In this document: one piece after another, positions 1-13,028 of the stretch
Layout of the letters: each line of letters opens with the position of its first letter
Position numbering within the stretch: position 1 is the first letter of the stretch
DNA from: Diaporthe sp. PMI_573
Lineage: Eukaryota > Ascomycota > Sordariomycetes > Diaporthales > Diaporthaceae
Direction of reading: 5' to 3'
DNA length: 64,000 nt
Assembly (NCBI GenBank): GCA_021399435.1
Contig: JAJTUP010000012.1
Location: forward strand, 930,001-994,000
The notes under the pieces: generated by a model
Databases searched by the model: none
What the model was told of the DNA's origin: nothing
Seen by the model: only the letters and a program-made list of their open reading frames with translations
Translations under genes and position numbers: made by a program

Positions 1-3000
1 GACGCTTGGTGGATATGACGTAACGCGAGGAGCCAGGGCGCCAGCCGCCCCGCTCCTCGAAGACCGGAAGTTCCGACAGGCTTACCCACATGTCAGGGAG
101 TTGATACGCAGCGGATCGAATGATTGTTGCTGATCTCGAAGCTCCAGGAACACTGACATCGAGCTAGCACCAAATCACCCCATAAGGCGACATCCGCGAT
201 TTCAAAACATTGTGCAGCACTCTATCACCTGCTTTCTGTTTTCGGCGGGCCACGGAATCAGCCATGGGATTTATCTGGAGACCCTGGGAGTTGACGCGGG
301 ACAATCTAAAATTGGGGAAAGCAACGCTGTGCGAATCCCCCACGTTTAACCCCCTGCACGGCGCAAAAGGCCTGTCACCATTGCTTAGCCACTCGCAGCG
401 GTACTGCATCGCCCAGAAGGCACAGATGGTGAAGGAATAACGGCCCTCTTGACCCCGAGGACGGCACTATCCGACCGGTGGCCAAGAACGAAACTGGTTT
501 TGGCGCAAGTGAAGACAGACATCAGGAAGAGCTGCAACCGGATCCAGGATTCCAGGCAGCCCTTGCACTGGTCTGTGAGAAAGAAATTGTCTGTCGTCGC
601 CACAGAGAGCAGCAACAGGCGTCTTTTGACAGATGTTAGAAGAGCTCTGGCTTGGTCACCCTGATCCCGGCTGCCGTTCCCAGTCCCCTCGAACCAGATG
701 AGCATGGCACATCACTGCAGCTGCAGCCTGGATGTCATCATGGCCAAGGGCATGCCAAGAGCCCGCTGCCAACAGGCGGGCAAGAATGTCGTCTGCGTCC
801 AGTGAAGCCTGCAGAGAGAGGTCTGCCGCATCTGATCCTGGTTTCTTTGAGACGAGGCATTCGCCGGGCCGCCCTGTTCTGGCTTTGTGTGACATGAGGA
901 GGAAATGCAATTTGGCAGACGACCCTGCCTGGTTTATCAAAATTACACGAGTACGGAAGCATTGCCCCTGTTGTCAACTTGGGGCCATGCTGCTGCCGGC
1001 ACGATATGGATCACTTTGAAGCATGATAACGTGGCCGAACGCGACGACCATCCTGTTGTACCAGGCTGGACTTGCCTCTCTGGCTCCAGGATACAGTTCA
1101 GTTACTCATCAGCACACGCCAGCGACTGCCTCAGCCGTTGGCAAAGTACCTCTGCTGCATCACAAGTCCCGGACTTCCTTTGATGAACAAACGTCCTCTC
1201 GTCTGCTGATGTTCCTATATCACTGCTTCTCAGCATCTCAGACCGCCTGCGGACACTTCCCTGTCTGCTGCAAGGACTGACGGTATGTCCCGGAGCTGCT
1301 GCAGCTGTTGGGCCACATAACTTCCACAATACTCGCTCTGGATTGTGCAGGCTCTCAGACTTGCATGAAATGCACCAATTCTCCAGAGCAAGAACCAGGA
1401 TGAGCTGTGGGCTGGTGGCAATGCAACGAACCCACTGCTGCTCGGTGAAGTGATCATAGGAAGCATCAATCCCGGCTTTTCCAACATGTCACGTCACAAG
1501 GGGTGTAGCAGTACTTCACAAGTCACAGCACGCCTTGAAGTTTTGGAAGATTCACATATGCCTTCCCGGTGCAGCAACAACGGTGGGTTACAGCTTGCTT
1601 CTCGTATCGCGTGTGTCACGAGGCCGCCCAGTAAGGCAACTTCTGCAGAGCTGCAGCAGCTCCTTCATGCGTGCTGTATTGGTCACTATGAGTGGTTATT
1701 GGGCTCCCATGCATCTCAAGGACATACCGTCGCTGCAGGTGGCTCGAAGGCCGCCGAGGCTACGTTTGTATCTCGAGCGGACAGCGCGGTGGTTCGCAAG
1801 TTCCTTCTTGTGCAACCCTCCAGCTGTTATGCCCAAAGAGACCAGGTGCAGGAACAATCTCACTTATGGGGAGGCATATGGCGCTATCTTCACAACCAAG
1901 AGACGGATGACACAAATCCGTCATTCCAAACCCCCAGCATAACGCCTTCCGGCCCAAGCTCGATGTTGCCTCCATGAGCAAGCCGTGGCTTGTGTTTGGC
2001 CAGGTCTGACGGTAATCTTCTGACTTGAAACACGGGCTTCTTTGTTATGCCAAGCCAGAGAGAGGAAGGCCAAGTAGTGGGCAAGCCATACCGACCCGAC
2101 CCTAAGGCCGTAACATCTTTGTACATCGTGTGTCTGACTCACCACCATACTCTCATCTCAGCCTCACGGGCAGTTATCATGATAACCTTCATCAGAAATG
2201 ATTTATCAGTTGTCTCCTGCGTCTCTGAGGAACCGCCGCAGAATTCTGTCATACACTCTCAGGAGCCTGACACGGATGGGAAGACACTTTATGCCTTTAA
2301 GTCGAGACGCCTTACAGATGGCCACGCCCTACACCCTTTTGTTTTCGCCAACGCCCCTCAACCTTCGATGTTTTCCGCATACCCCGAGGGCCCTGTGTGT
2401 CCCTGGTACCGATTATATTGCGTCGGTACCATTGAGGGTGTTTGGCTGATGCCCTAAGCGGAACACACGACAGCTCACCAGGCAGCCCGGGAAGCAATCG
2501 CTGCGCACCAACTCGACCGTATTCAGAGCGGCAGCGGCTGAATCCGTGCAGCACCCTCCACGAGACTGCCACGTCAGTCGCATACCCTCCAGATTTAGAC
2601 AGAGTTGCGTCAATATTGGGTGTCTTTGTGCGATGACTGTTGGTCGCCCGCCAGGTGGAGGTCACAAGACGGAATGGCACGGTCAACCGTTCCGGATGTG
2701 AACGCCCACGATCGGCTGGTCCGTCACCCCATCCGGATGACTTTGCGGAGTACATTCCCAGAAAGAACTTCGTACAGGCTCCCTTCCGCAGGCAATGGGC
2801 CGTGAAAAACGCGGCCCGAGGATAGGACCATAGACGGCCGCACCGCCAGCTCCAGCTTGCGAAGAGCAGAGCTGAGACGCATATGCCCGCCCGCTTGATG
2901 TCGAATTGTGAGTGGCTCAACCACTTGTACAGATAGTGGTCGCGGCGTCGTCGGCTGCTTTGGATCCAGGACTACCGGGTTCTTCTGCGGACGGGCGCGC

Positions 3001-6000
3001 ATTTCGTATCATTTGATTTGCGTCGAAAGCGCGCGCAAGGTTGGTGATCCTCTCTCCTCTTCTCTCGCAGTCTTACAAGTTATACATCCCCTACCCGTGC
3101 TCCGTCCCACGGATATCTCCTTTTGATGCTCAGACTAGGCTGAAGGAGGCATTCCAGTCTGACTGACAAGCTTGGCACGGACCCTGCCAACAATCTCGCA
3201 TGTCTACCGCCGAGTTCATCTAATATGGGGCTCTCTGCGGATCTGCGGCTCGCTATCTGTTTCCAGGAGGCGGCGACGACGAAGCCAGCCACTCCACAAC
3301 GCCATACCTCCTCTTGATACGCCCTCAAGGATCCAATAGTGTCGGTCGGCTTGACGGACCAGAGGTTCCGGAAGCCCAAGACCGGGACGTTGACAGCATA
3401 TTCTGGACCGCATCTAGGGGCATTTTGGGCTAGCGACCGCCGTTCATACGGTGCGCTGACCTCGGAAATGACGACTCTTGCGACATTCTGCGGTCTTTCC
3501 ACAGCGTCCCATGATGCCGCCTTGTGTGAGGATGTATACAGTCTTGCCCACGTGGGATTGGCTGCTAACGCGACCCATATAAAAGGCTAAGACCCGCTCG
3601 TCCTATAGCCGACTGGCCCACGGTTGAGTTCCACTAGTATACGGCATATCGGATTGTGGTTCATGTTGGGGGCTCACTTTCGTTGTACAACAGCATCGAG
3701 ACGGTATACTGACGGCAAGCCACGCCTCACATTTTGTCGCCCAGAACAAGGTGGGTAAGACAGAGATTAACGAGCTCACTCACCACCGAAGCTGCACATC
3801 CAGGGGATCGTTCTGCCTCTTACAAGGACGCATTTGATGATGTGGCTCTACTACTGCAAGCCGAGCTCTGAGGTTGAAGTCTGCGAGCATCCAAGGCTCG
3901 GACTGGGAGGATAAATGATCATCAATGAATTACAGCCGCAGGACGTTCGAGGCCTGCCCGCCACCTCATTGTGCATGGAATGATCAGTCTGATTGCTTGT
4001 CAGAAAAGCGATATCTGACGAGTTGGCTGCCAGGATGCCTTTCAACCCCCGACTCTGTGCCCAGCATGTACGCACGCACGCACGCGCCAGCATACGGTCC
4101 TTGTTGAGACGGTCGTGGCACAGTCAGGATGCCGCAGACTGGGCCTCAGCTGACTTCAGTGCCTACTCATCAACCACGGTAACCAGTGGAACAGGGTAAG
4201 CGTCTCGATCATGTGTCCCATGCACAATGCTGGTTTCCAGCACGTTGCAGCTCGTGTTATAGTGCCAATATCAGAAGCGAGCAGGGCCCACACGTCAAAG
4301 TGATCGCTCTTATCATCCCTCGCGGCCGTTTTCCCAAAGGGTCCAAGGGGGACAGGGGGATCCAAGGAGTTGGGTATATTGACATATCACCTTCTTTGTC
4401 CTTGTATGAATACTCTTCCAAATATTGACAACCCGTCCTGTTAAGCACCAGGCCGCCACGTCTCTACCGGAAATCATGCGGAAGTAGTCAGGCGAGGCAA
4501 CGGGTCGTGTCCGTGCTTTCTGATATCATTTCTCAGGAAGCAGCCGCTACACTGGGCAACTACTATCAGGTGCTGAAGAAGCTAGATTTGACATGGTTAG
4601 GCCCCCTGACGGCCTATGACCATCTCGCACGCCTGTACGCGCAGAGTCTAAGCTTGATGGTCAGATTGGACGTGGAGCACCTGACCCTGCGCCGTGGGCA
4701 GTCATCAGTCGGCCGCAATGACCGTGGTGTACAGAAGATTTTCTGAGGGCTGCTTGAGACGCCCAGTCACCAACCGACCGGACCGTTTGCTGGATTCTGG
4801 TACCACGGTACCGGCACTCGCCCGCCTCTGGTCAGACGACGGGCACACTGTCAGGTTACACAAGGGACAAGTTAAGTCCGCGCCGGCATTTACGTTGCAG
4901 TTTGCTTCAACCATGTCCTATATGTATGTACACTCGGAAAGATATAGGCCGTGCAAGAACCCCACATGGCAGAGATCCTTGCTCACTTGAACTCGACCGC
5001 CCAAGTAGTTAGGCTATCGGTTCTCACTGGCACATCCGCAATGTGTGCAGCCGCCTCCTCACGGCTGGGTCGGGAGATCTTGCGCAGCCAACCGAGTTAA
5101 TAGAGTGCCGAATACTAATGCGAAACCGAACACCTAAAAGGATCAAAGGGGAAATTCCAACGAAGGTCCCCCCGTCAAAGAAAAGTCAAGCCTCCGACGA
5201 GTGTACGGCGCAGGCCCAGCCTGCGCATTTTCTGCTAGCGCCCCGAATAGCCCGCGAGGCAGCCGAGACATGCATGTGCATTGCGGCTTGCAATGCGGCG
5301 GTCGCCTTACGGGGAGAATCGGCGCTGGCTGGCTGGCTGAAGGGCCCGGAAGGCAAGGGCAAGGTGAAGGAACGGAGCTTGCATGTGTGCTGAGGAGGCG
5401 CCGAAGAGCGGTGAGGACGCGTGGGAAAATACGGGGGGGGGAGGGCTCTAGTGAGTGACGAGAGACCCCGTCCGGGCCTGCGGTAAGGCAACGACCGGGC
5501 TGGCTGGGGCAGGAGGGGGGATAGGATAGCGCAAGGCAACGGCAGAAAAAAGGTCCCTGTCGCCTGCAGTTGATGGGTCCCTTCATGTAAGTGAGTCGAA
5601 ATCAGGAAGGAGACCCATGCGCTCCATCGGTGCATCGCATTGAGGCCTCGGATGTGTGGCTCTTTGGACGACACTTGGGACGAGCCTTGAGCCATGCCGA
5701 GCTGTCCGGTGCGACAGGTATACAGGACCTGACCTCACGAGCTACGATACATGCCAACTCCATGAAGGTGAGGAGCCGATATGCCCAGGGGGTTTGGGGG
5801 GGTGTGGTGAGCGTGTGGCTATTCCCAAGTGGTGACCTGCCCTAGACACCGGCTGGACATGGCAGTGACATTGCCTCAGCGATTTCTTCTCGTTGAGTTC
5901 CGATTTGTTCTGATACACACCACACATCTCCCCACTGAACCTGGGTTCTGCTGCGGCCGCTGGTGGGGAATAATGGCCGTATCCAACAGACGACATGTCG

Positions 6001-8426
6001 TCCTCTCCCTCAGTACCGCCCAATGGCACCCTGTCATACGGACGCACCACACGCACAGAAAGAGTCCCATATCAAACCCTTCGTGGCACACACCTGAGGT
6101 TGGCATGACTGCACGCATGGATACCATGGCCATCAGTTTATGACACCGCCTCTGTCAGCCTGTGCTACGTGCCGCCCGCGCCCGCTCAGCCTCCTCTTCC
6201 TGCTCACACGCCCCTTGCTCTTCATCGATCTAGTGTCACCACCTGCACTACCCCTTTCCTAAAGATCGCGCCGTCACCTCCGGGCCCTTTCACCAGCAGC
6301 CCTGTCGCCACCGCGGCCAGGCGTCGTCGAACCCACGGCAGTTGTTACTCTACCCCTTGCCCTTTGCATCACCAACATGCAGGTGAAATCGAATCCGGCC
6401 CAGCGGCATCCCGCTCCAGGACACCGAGGAGAGGAGGGACCAAAGACATGTCTTGGATGCCCTGACCCGAGGGCCAAGCCGGTCGCACGAGAGGGGGGCG
6501 GCTTCTCCGGTGACCCATCTTCCGAGCACAAGGGATGACAGGAAAGGAGACGGGGGTGTTTTCGATGGCATGAGTTGTTGCACAAGAGCGATGGCGGACG
6601 GCATAAAGTCGGGCATGCATGTTGTGTTTTTCTCTTTCTCTCTAGGGGCGTGTCACCCTGGGTAGGCCCACCGCGTTTCGTGCGACGCAGGCCGACTACG
6701 TGCTTGGATTCGCAAGTGTGACCTCCTCGTGGCGTGACAGTCGTCCCTTTTCGGGAGGCGACATCAGCAAAGCCGTGTTGCTACTTGGTGGCGTGGGCTA
6801 GGTCGGTTACCCATATAGTCCTCGCGGTTGCAAATACCGTGCCAGTCGACCGCGGCTCAGCGGGTAGGCGCATAGTCTAGTCGATCTCGTGTGTCTGCCT
6901 CTTGTCGCGGATGGTTTTCTGATGATACCTCAGCTTATATGCGTCACACAACAGAGCTCAGATGTTCATTCGCCTTCTTCTTTCGAGGCGGGCGTACGAC
7001 CCGGTGGTCGTCCAGTAGCAGGGTGCAGGGAGCGACGATGTCGTTCCATGGAATTGCTCTCAACTGCCCGTGATAATCAGGCGATCGAGACGGCAACATC
7101 TCGGCGGACTCATTACGAGAGGGGGTTGTGTCACGGTGGAACGATAGGAGGCGGGCTCCAGTCCAATGGCGAGTCGTCTCCGGACAAGCCGTTGCAGTCC
7201 CTGACGTTTCTCTTTGATGTCGCGATCAACGCTTGTGGTTGGAAGGTGTTGCGTTGCTCGGTCTGGTTCCTGATTCACATGCCCGTGTAAGGCAACCGAC
7301 CAAGCATTCGCTGCGCTAGACTGACACTCAGGGGTAATGTCAACTTTGTGTGCCCGAGTGTGTTGCCCTGAAGACATGTGCTCAAAGGTTTCGAACACGA
7401 TGGGTCGTGACCACTGTGCGAGGTTACCTTGTTCACTGGTACGCGTGGAATACAAACTAATGACTAGGATATATGTCCCGATTGACCCCCTTTGGCTGCT
7501 CAATATCGCCTCTTCAGAGCTTTGCGCAAGTTTTCCAGGCCGCTGATACTTGTTCGTCCATTTGGGAACAGTCGCAGGCACCGTGTCACCAGGGAGTGAC
7601 AACTCCGCACTTGGGAGTTGCTAGAATGCGTGAAGTCCACGGAGCTCGCCATTGAGCCATGCCACGCAGGTCCAATTTTACTGCAGAGGCAGCGGCGCTG
7701 TCGCTATCGTACATATTTGGAGAAAATAAGGGTGACATTATCCTGCAGGAAGCTCTGAGCTAGTTGGAATGAGGGGTTGAGATGGGTATGTCCGTAAGTG
7801 GTCAACGATTACTGTATAGATCTCCTTCGTGTTGGAGAGGATGGACCGTGTTAACCACGAGTGAGTCAAAACCAGAAGTTGGTCACGCTGAGTGGACGAT
7901 CTGTGGCGAGGGTAGGGGACGTGTTAGAAGCTCGTGAGACCAGTGTAGCAGGACAGGCCGATTCCGTTTCGGTGTGCTGGATGTTGTTTGTCCTGCCCCA
8001 GTCGCTGCAATGGCCTTACGGCGTAATGCCCAAGCATGTAGATGCTTTTTTCAACTGCTGCGAGGGAGCCTCTAAGGGAGACAGGCATATTCAGTGCTCA
8101 CGACCATGATGATTTGCTCGGCATGACTGTGCGCTTCTCTTGTTTTCCACCCCAGTACGAAACGGCCGATGTGCCTTACTCGAAGGCGCCAACTTAGTTG
8201 ACGTCTTCGAGAACCCATATGATGTGCATGCTGTCCGGGCCACCAAATGAACAATCGGTAGAGTGATAGCGATGATGAGGGAGGAGCTCATGACAGTAGT
8301 GATCGCGTAGATCAGTCGCAGACGAGGTGCAAGGAACCGAGAGGCTCGTCAGTCTCCGGGACTGTGGGCGGCTGCGGGCGCTTGCCGAGCATTTCTCGTT
8401 CCGTCAAGAATAGAAACAGCTTGGCA
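1..8426. other. gene-poor region, no supported gene
   Basis: No reading frame here can be assigned to a family. The open stretches are short (the longest is about 200 codons at 2312-2920 on the minus strand), rich in Trp, Cys and Arg, and do not join into a spliced gene that I can recognise. Base composition is close to the rest of the window, so this is not an AT-rich, RIP-mutated block. A minus-strand stretch near 1310-1470 reads protein-like for about 40 codons but leads nowhere. A promoter-like group of motifs lies at 3543-3590. No terminal inverted repeats or transposase motifs were seen. The region could hold non-coding RNA, very degenerate genes, or only spacer. Confidence 0.6.
3543..3590 (+). 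promoter_or_regulatory. promoter-like cluster: E-box, inverted CCAAT, TATA
   Basis: Within about 50 bases there is a palindromic CACGTG E-box, an ATTGG (CCAAT on the other strand) and a TATAAAA box, in the order and spacing of a fungal RNA polymerase II promoter reading to the right. No open reading frame of useful length follows in the next kilobase, so the target is unknown or the match is chance. Confidence 0.3.
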
Positions 8427-8761
8427 TCACAGATCTCTCATAACCTCGGCGACGGCCTTGGCAGCCATCCTCTTCTTCTGGTCCTCTGGCAGGCCAGCAC
8501 TCATGTCCTTGACAGCCTGCAGCTTTCGCATCATCTGCTCGACCTTCTGGATGTCTTCGTCTCCCAGCTCGTCACCGCCGCCGTCTGTATCCCGGGCCTG
8601 AGCTGCTGCTGGTTCAGGGTTGGCCGGTTTATTGCTTATGCCCTGGCTGTCTCCGTCATCGCCTTCACGCTCTGTGCGCGCCTCCCAGATTGCCTTTTTC
8701 AGACCCTCAAAGTCTTCCCTATCAAAACCGAAGTCCAGGTTCTCCGGATCCAGGTCAGTCC

Positions 8762-8792
<31 letters not shown>

Positions 8793-9634
8793 TGCGCCTC
8801 GTTTCGTTTCATCTGCTAGTGCCGCCAAGTCGTCGTCTTCGTCATCCGGTGCCGCAAGTGAGTCCCACTCGTTTGACTCGAGAGCCTCGAGGACCCGGGG
8901 GATGCCCATTTTCTCTGCGTATCTGTGAGCAAGATGACTCCGCATGAAAACCCGAGAAGGAGGGAAGCAGATTGGGGGGGGGGGGTGGGCGCTTACCACC
9001 AAACTCGTTCTTTTGACCATCTGGTGTGGCAGATGAGCCAACGTGGACAAACTCAAGCCCGGCATCCCCACAGACCTCATCCCACATGTCCAAGTCGTCG
9101 AGGTGTGGCACTTCACCAACGCCGACGCCAAGCCCCACACCGTCCCATTCCCACCCGCCGAGGCCCTCCTTGACGACCCTCCCGACCTCCCTGATCAGGC
9201 CCTTGTTCTGCGAGGACGATGTGGTTGCTGATACGGGAAACACCACGACCAGGCCGCCGAGCACCTCGAGGACCTCCTTTGCATCCGGGGACAGGAAGGA
9301 CTCGGCCCACTCGGGCGCAGTGGTGATGAGATCCAGCCATATGGGGACTGTGGCTGTGTAGTAGGCTGTCTTCAGGGTGAGGTCGTGGGTTGTGCCTGCG
9401 AGTGATGTGGACGCTGATGCTGGCTCTGGACTGACGCCGGTGAGGTCTGGAGTACAGCGTCAGCCAGCGAATTCATTGCCCACACAAAACAACCGTTGAT
9501 CGGTGACAAGGGTGACCACGTATGGCACGTTCCGTAGTCTCACCTTTAATGACGCGGGTGAGATGCTCTGTTGAGCCTTCTAACGACACGGCCAATATCC
9601 TGCGTGGGTGTGAGACGGCCCGAGGTTTGGCCAT
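8427..9634 (-). CDS. alpha/gamma-adaptin-binding protein p34 (Irc6/AAGAB-like)
   Basis: Three exons on the minus strand: 9634-9544, 9446-8997 and 8914-8427, giving 342 residues. The family (AAGAB in animals, Irc6 in yeast) pairs a small Rab-like GTPase fold with a C-terminal helix and acts as an assembly chaperone for AP-1/AP-2 clathrin adaptors. The N-terminal part reads as that alpha/beta fold, with the segment LVVVFPVSATT near residue 130. The C-terminus (KLQAVKDMSAGLPEDQKK and following) matches the family signature helix. Residues about 222-231 are ten consecutive aspartates coded by a trinucleotide repeat. Introns are 97 and 82 bp. The second uses the acceptor CGCAG at 8917-8915, because the nearer CACAG breaks the frame. 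The start is the only ATG in frame before the first donor. Confidence 0.8.
8762..8791. repeat. (CAT)10 trinucleotide repeat
   Basis: Ten perfect CAT copies. On the minus strand they code the ten-aspartate run of the p34/Irc6-like protein, so length variation would change an acidic linker without shifting the frame. Confidence 0.95.
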
Positions 9635-11215
9635 GACGATGAGCGAGCGAGTGCGTGGCGGCTTTGAAGCGTAGTGCTGGAGGGACGATGCCTCTGAGTT
9701 GTCCGACTGCTCTACTCCACGGCCAGGTTCAGGTTGTTTGTCTGTTCTGTGTTCTGTGTTTTGTGTCTTGCTGGTTGATGCAGCCCAAAGAGTGCTTCGA
9801 CGCCCGAGGCTGGAGTGTATCCGGGAGGTCTACTGCACGGCGCAGGTGGCGCAGGTGGCGCCGGCTTATGTAATTCCACTGCGGGCTCTTGAATGATGCC
9901 ACTGTCTCGTCCAAGCCGTCAGGCAGGGTAATTCACAATTCAGATTGTACAAAGAGTCATTCCTGAGGAAGTGGCCAACAGTAACACGACTCCCACCCTG
10001 TTTTTTTAAGTCTGTCCTTGTGTCCGGACCTCACCTCGGCCCGGACCCCGGCCCCGGACCCGGAGGGGCTTCACGAGCTACCGGGCTCTGTGTCGACCGA
10101 ACACGCCAGACGATTGACCCCAAGTAACCCACCCGCCTGCAGCAGCCGAACAAGGAGGAGACCGCATGTGATGTACTGTATACATTGGACACACCTGCCC
10201 CCGCCCAGACGACGAAATGTGGCCCACGCAGTCAATGGCCGCCGAGGCAACTCACACTCTGCCCGAAGCGAAGTGACGCGTAGTATATGGATACTTGCTA
10301 GTGTATATTTTGTGCCCTCCCTCAGATTAATGAACAAAAGATACCGGGACCCGCACTCACCGGGCCCGCTTCTCACGTCGTCCAGGATGCACTGGGTACC
10401 TGACGGTACCTATTCTGACCTGCCCGCCTGCCCCGTCTCCACCCCTTTTCTCCCATTCTCCCTTTTCCCCCGAAACAACGATCCCATCCCTCCGCCACGG
10501 GTAGAACGGGGAGCACGTTTCGTCTTGAGCTACAGCGCGCCGGTATGCGTCCGCCTACATACATGAGGCCGGACGCGCGTTCCGGGGAGGGGGGGGGGAG
10601 GAGGGTTGGTGCCAAGATGGGGAAAGACTTAACATGTCAGGGTCGGTCCATGCGGGAACTCTGTATGTGAGAGCTGATTGTGGCTTTCATCGATCATGCC
10701 TGGACGAGGTTCTCCTTGGTGAACATCCACGCTGGACCACGATATCACACGTTACCGCATTATGGCATCTGCCACCCGTCGTCGCCGAGTACTGTTGGTT
10801 TAAATTGACTCAAGGCACCAATGCCTGTCCTTTCTTTCATGAGATGTGGTAATTGTGCTTAGCAATACTTCAGGAAGTAACACCACATTTCATGACCTTA
10901 TGGGATAGCTAGCCTCCGAGCCGAATGCAAGCGCTTTCCAGAAAGCTTCATTTACCACGTGCTGACGAAGCCAACATAGCCGTGCGTGTTCCAAGACTGT
11001 TTTGGCCGAACCGCGAAACCCCAATCATTCCCAGGTAGTTCTCCTATCTAACATTGAGGGGCTAAACCAGCAACACAAACGCATATCGAGACTGAACGCC
11101 AGGCTAAATGCAACCAGTTAAATAGCCATATACAGACATGCTGCGGCAGACAAGAACCGGCACGGCTTTCTACCCCGTGTTCCCGCCCCCCCCCCCCGAA
11201 AAAAAAATATGTAAA
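9635..11215. other. intergenic, p34 promoter and PFA3 3' flank
   Basis: This lies upstream of the p34/Irc6-like gene and downstream of the palmitoyltransferase stop. Open frames (up to 182 codons at 10018-10566) show no recognisable domain. A C-tract followed by an A-tract lies at about 11187-11208, just past the palmitoyltransferase stop on its 3' side. Nothing else was identified. Confidence 0.6.
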
Positions 11216-13028
11216 TTAGTCCACCTCGTCTTCGTCCTGCCGTTGCTTATGTCTCGCGTTCGCATTGGCGAGGGAGTTGTTTGACGCCTTTCGCAGCAGC
11301 CCACTCACACCGCTGCCAACACTCATGTTACGCCCTCCGCCGCTGTTGAACGGGTTGCTGGGACTGCTAGGTTTCGGGTTCAAGGGCCCAGAGCTCTTTC
11401 TCTGCTGCTGAGCCTCCTCCTCGGTGTCTAGCTCGTCGCTGCTCGTGTCGAACAGGCTGTCATTGTCTCCGTAGATGTCGCTCGGCTTCCTCCGCTTGGT
11501 CGCGTCCCTCCTCACTGTAGGGCTCAGCCTGCTCATATTCACACCAAGTTGGTCCGCATACAGGTTCGGGTCCCTACCCAGGACTTTGTCGGCCTTGCTC
11601 GGTGTCTTGCGCGGCGGGCTCGGCCTCTCGTTCCCATAGTGACGGCCGGCGCCTCCCAGGGGCGGGTTCCACGACGGTGGCGTTAGCTCCGAGCCCACGT
11701 CAACGCCGTCGTCTGGTAAGCCCCAGCCCGCAGCACGTTCCCTGGCACGCTGCTGGTTGCGATCTTGCTCGATGCGTTTGGTGGCCTCGAGCCACTTGGG
11801 CGATGGCTCCCACGTCCAGCCGTCGCCGGTGGTGTTGATAATTGGTATGCCCCACAGCCAGGGGTTGTGCCCGAAGAGGTGCAGAAGGTTCCTCCTCCAG
11901 CCCAGGTCGAAGGCGTTGGGTAGCTTGCTACTGTCCTGTTCCTCGAGGTACTCCTCATATCTCTTGCGCGCGCGTTCGCGCTCCATCTCGTCGTAGGACA
12001 TGTGTCTCGGCATGCCGCTGATCAGCGTCGCGTTCTCCTCGCTCCTCTGGCTCGGCGCCAGTGTTTGGAGTTCCTCCCCCTCCTCTGGCCGGCTGACCCC
12101 TGGCAGTATGTTTTGGTGGGCATCCAGTAATTGTTGGCCGTAACGGGGCATCGGGACCCCTCGCCCGTCGGTGTGCTGCGCTTGGTAGGCATTTTGTAAC
12201 GTCTTCCGCAACGGTGAGAGATATCTTGTCTTTTCGAGGCACTCAATAGTAGTCTGCCCACGAGCCGCCAGCATTATGTGCCACGCTGTGAATGCGCCGA
12301 CGACCAGTGATATGATTCCTGCGATGACACACAACACGATGTAGTTCACCGGCATGAGTGATTCAACGTACGACACGTCACTGACGATCTCATCCCAGGT
12401 CCAAGACCCCGCGACCAAGAAACTGTACATGCTGAACAGCGTCGTGTATATGAGGAAGAGTAGGAACGCCTTGTGGTTGCGCAGTCCGATGCAGGTGGCG
12501 AGCCAGGGGCAATGGTGGTCCATCTTGAGGACGCACCGCCTGCAGGTCGAGCAATGGTGCGCGCGGTCGGGCTTGCGGGCCTGGCATTTCTTGCAGAAGC
12601 GAATCTCGCCGTTGGACTTGACGGTGAAGGTGGTCGGGCTGGTGGTCGCACGGGGCTCGTTGGTGGGCAGGGTGCTGTACCCGCTGTCGTTGGTCGTGCT
12701 GCCAGGAGCGGTGAATACGGCCTTCGAGTAGGACCAGTTCAAGAGAGCGTAGAGGATGACTGCAAGCAGCGATGACCATGTGCCTATGGAACGCGGCGGG
12801 AGCGCATTGTCAGCGAGTCGGGTCTCCCGGAACGGGGTCCATTCTGGCCCTCCAGGCTGGGTAGGGGCTGTAGGTGATCATACCTATCCAACTTGATTTC
12901 GGGGCGTTGAGCCCAATGTTACAGTCGACAAAGACAGCCCATGTCGTGATGCCGTAGACGAAGGCGAGTGGGAAGTACGTGGCGCATCGACAGCAGCACC
13001 TCTCGATCCTCCTCGCCCATCGAGCCAT
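11216..13028 (-). CDS. PFA3: DHHC palmitoyltransferase, Pfa3-type
   Basis: Two exons (13028-12884 and 12783-11216; 100-bp intron) give 570 residues. DHHC enzymes transfer palmitate to protein cysteines; Pfa3 acts at the vacuole on Vac8, a target inferred from yeast. Visible are two N-terminal membrane segments, the Cys-rich domain with CKKCQARKPDRAHHC, the catalytic DHHC in KMDHHCPWLATCIGLRNH around residues 137-140, and two further membrane segments with a TTxE-like TTIECLE. The long C-terminal tail, about half the protein, is polar and low in complexity and probably cytosolic. Splicing joins GLNAPKSSWI to GTWSSLLAVILYALLNW, restoring the second membrane segment. An in-frame ATG at 13064 would add 12 residues. 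I chose 13028 because its product starts MARWARRIERCC, the form I expect for this family. Confidence 0.85.

Noticed and set aside
1300..1487. Protein-like reading on the minus strand (segment HFTEQQWVRCIATSPQLIL) that vaguely recalls a fungal transcription-factor middle region
   Set aside because: It covers about 40 codons, is bounded by stops, and neither upstream nor downstream frames supply a zinc cluster or other domain. I could not build a spliced gene.
2312..2920. 202-codon open frame, minus strand
   Set aside because: Rich in Trp, Cys, Arg and Ser with no motif; typical of chance frames at this GC content.
5143..5695. Two overlapping minus-strand frames of 147 and 169 codons
   Set aside because: They overlap in different frames over a low-complexity stretch and neither shows a domain.
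10018..10566. 182-codon plus-strand frame between the p34 and PFA3 genes
   Set aside because: Pro/Arg/Ser-rich random-looking product with no family features.
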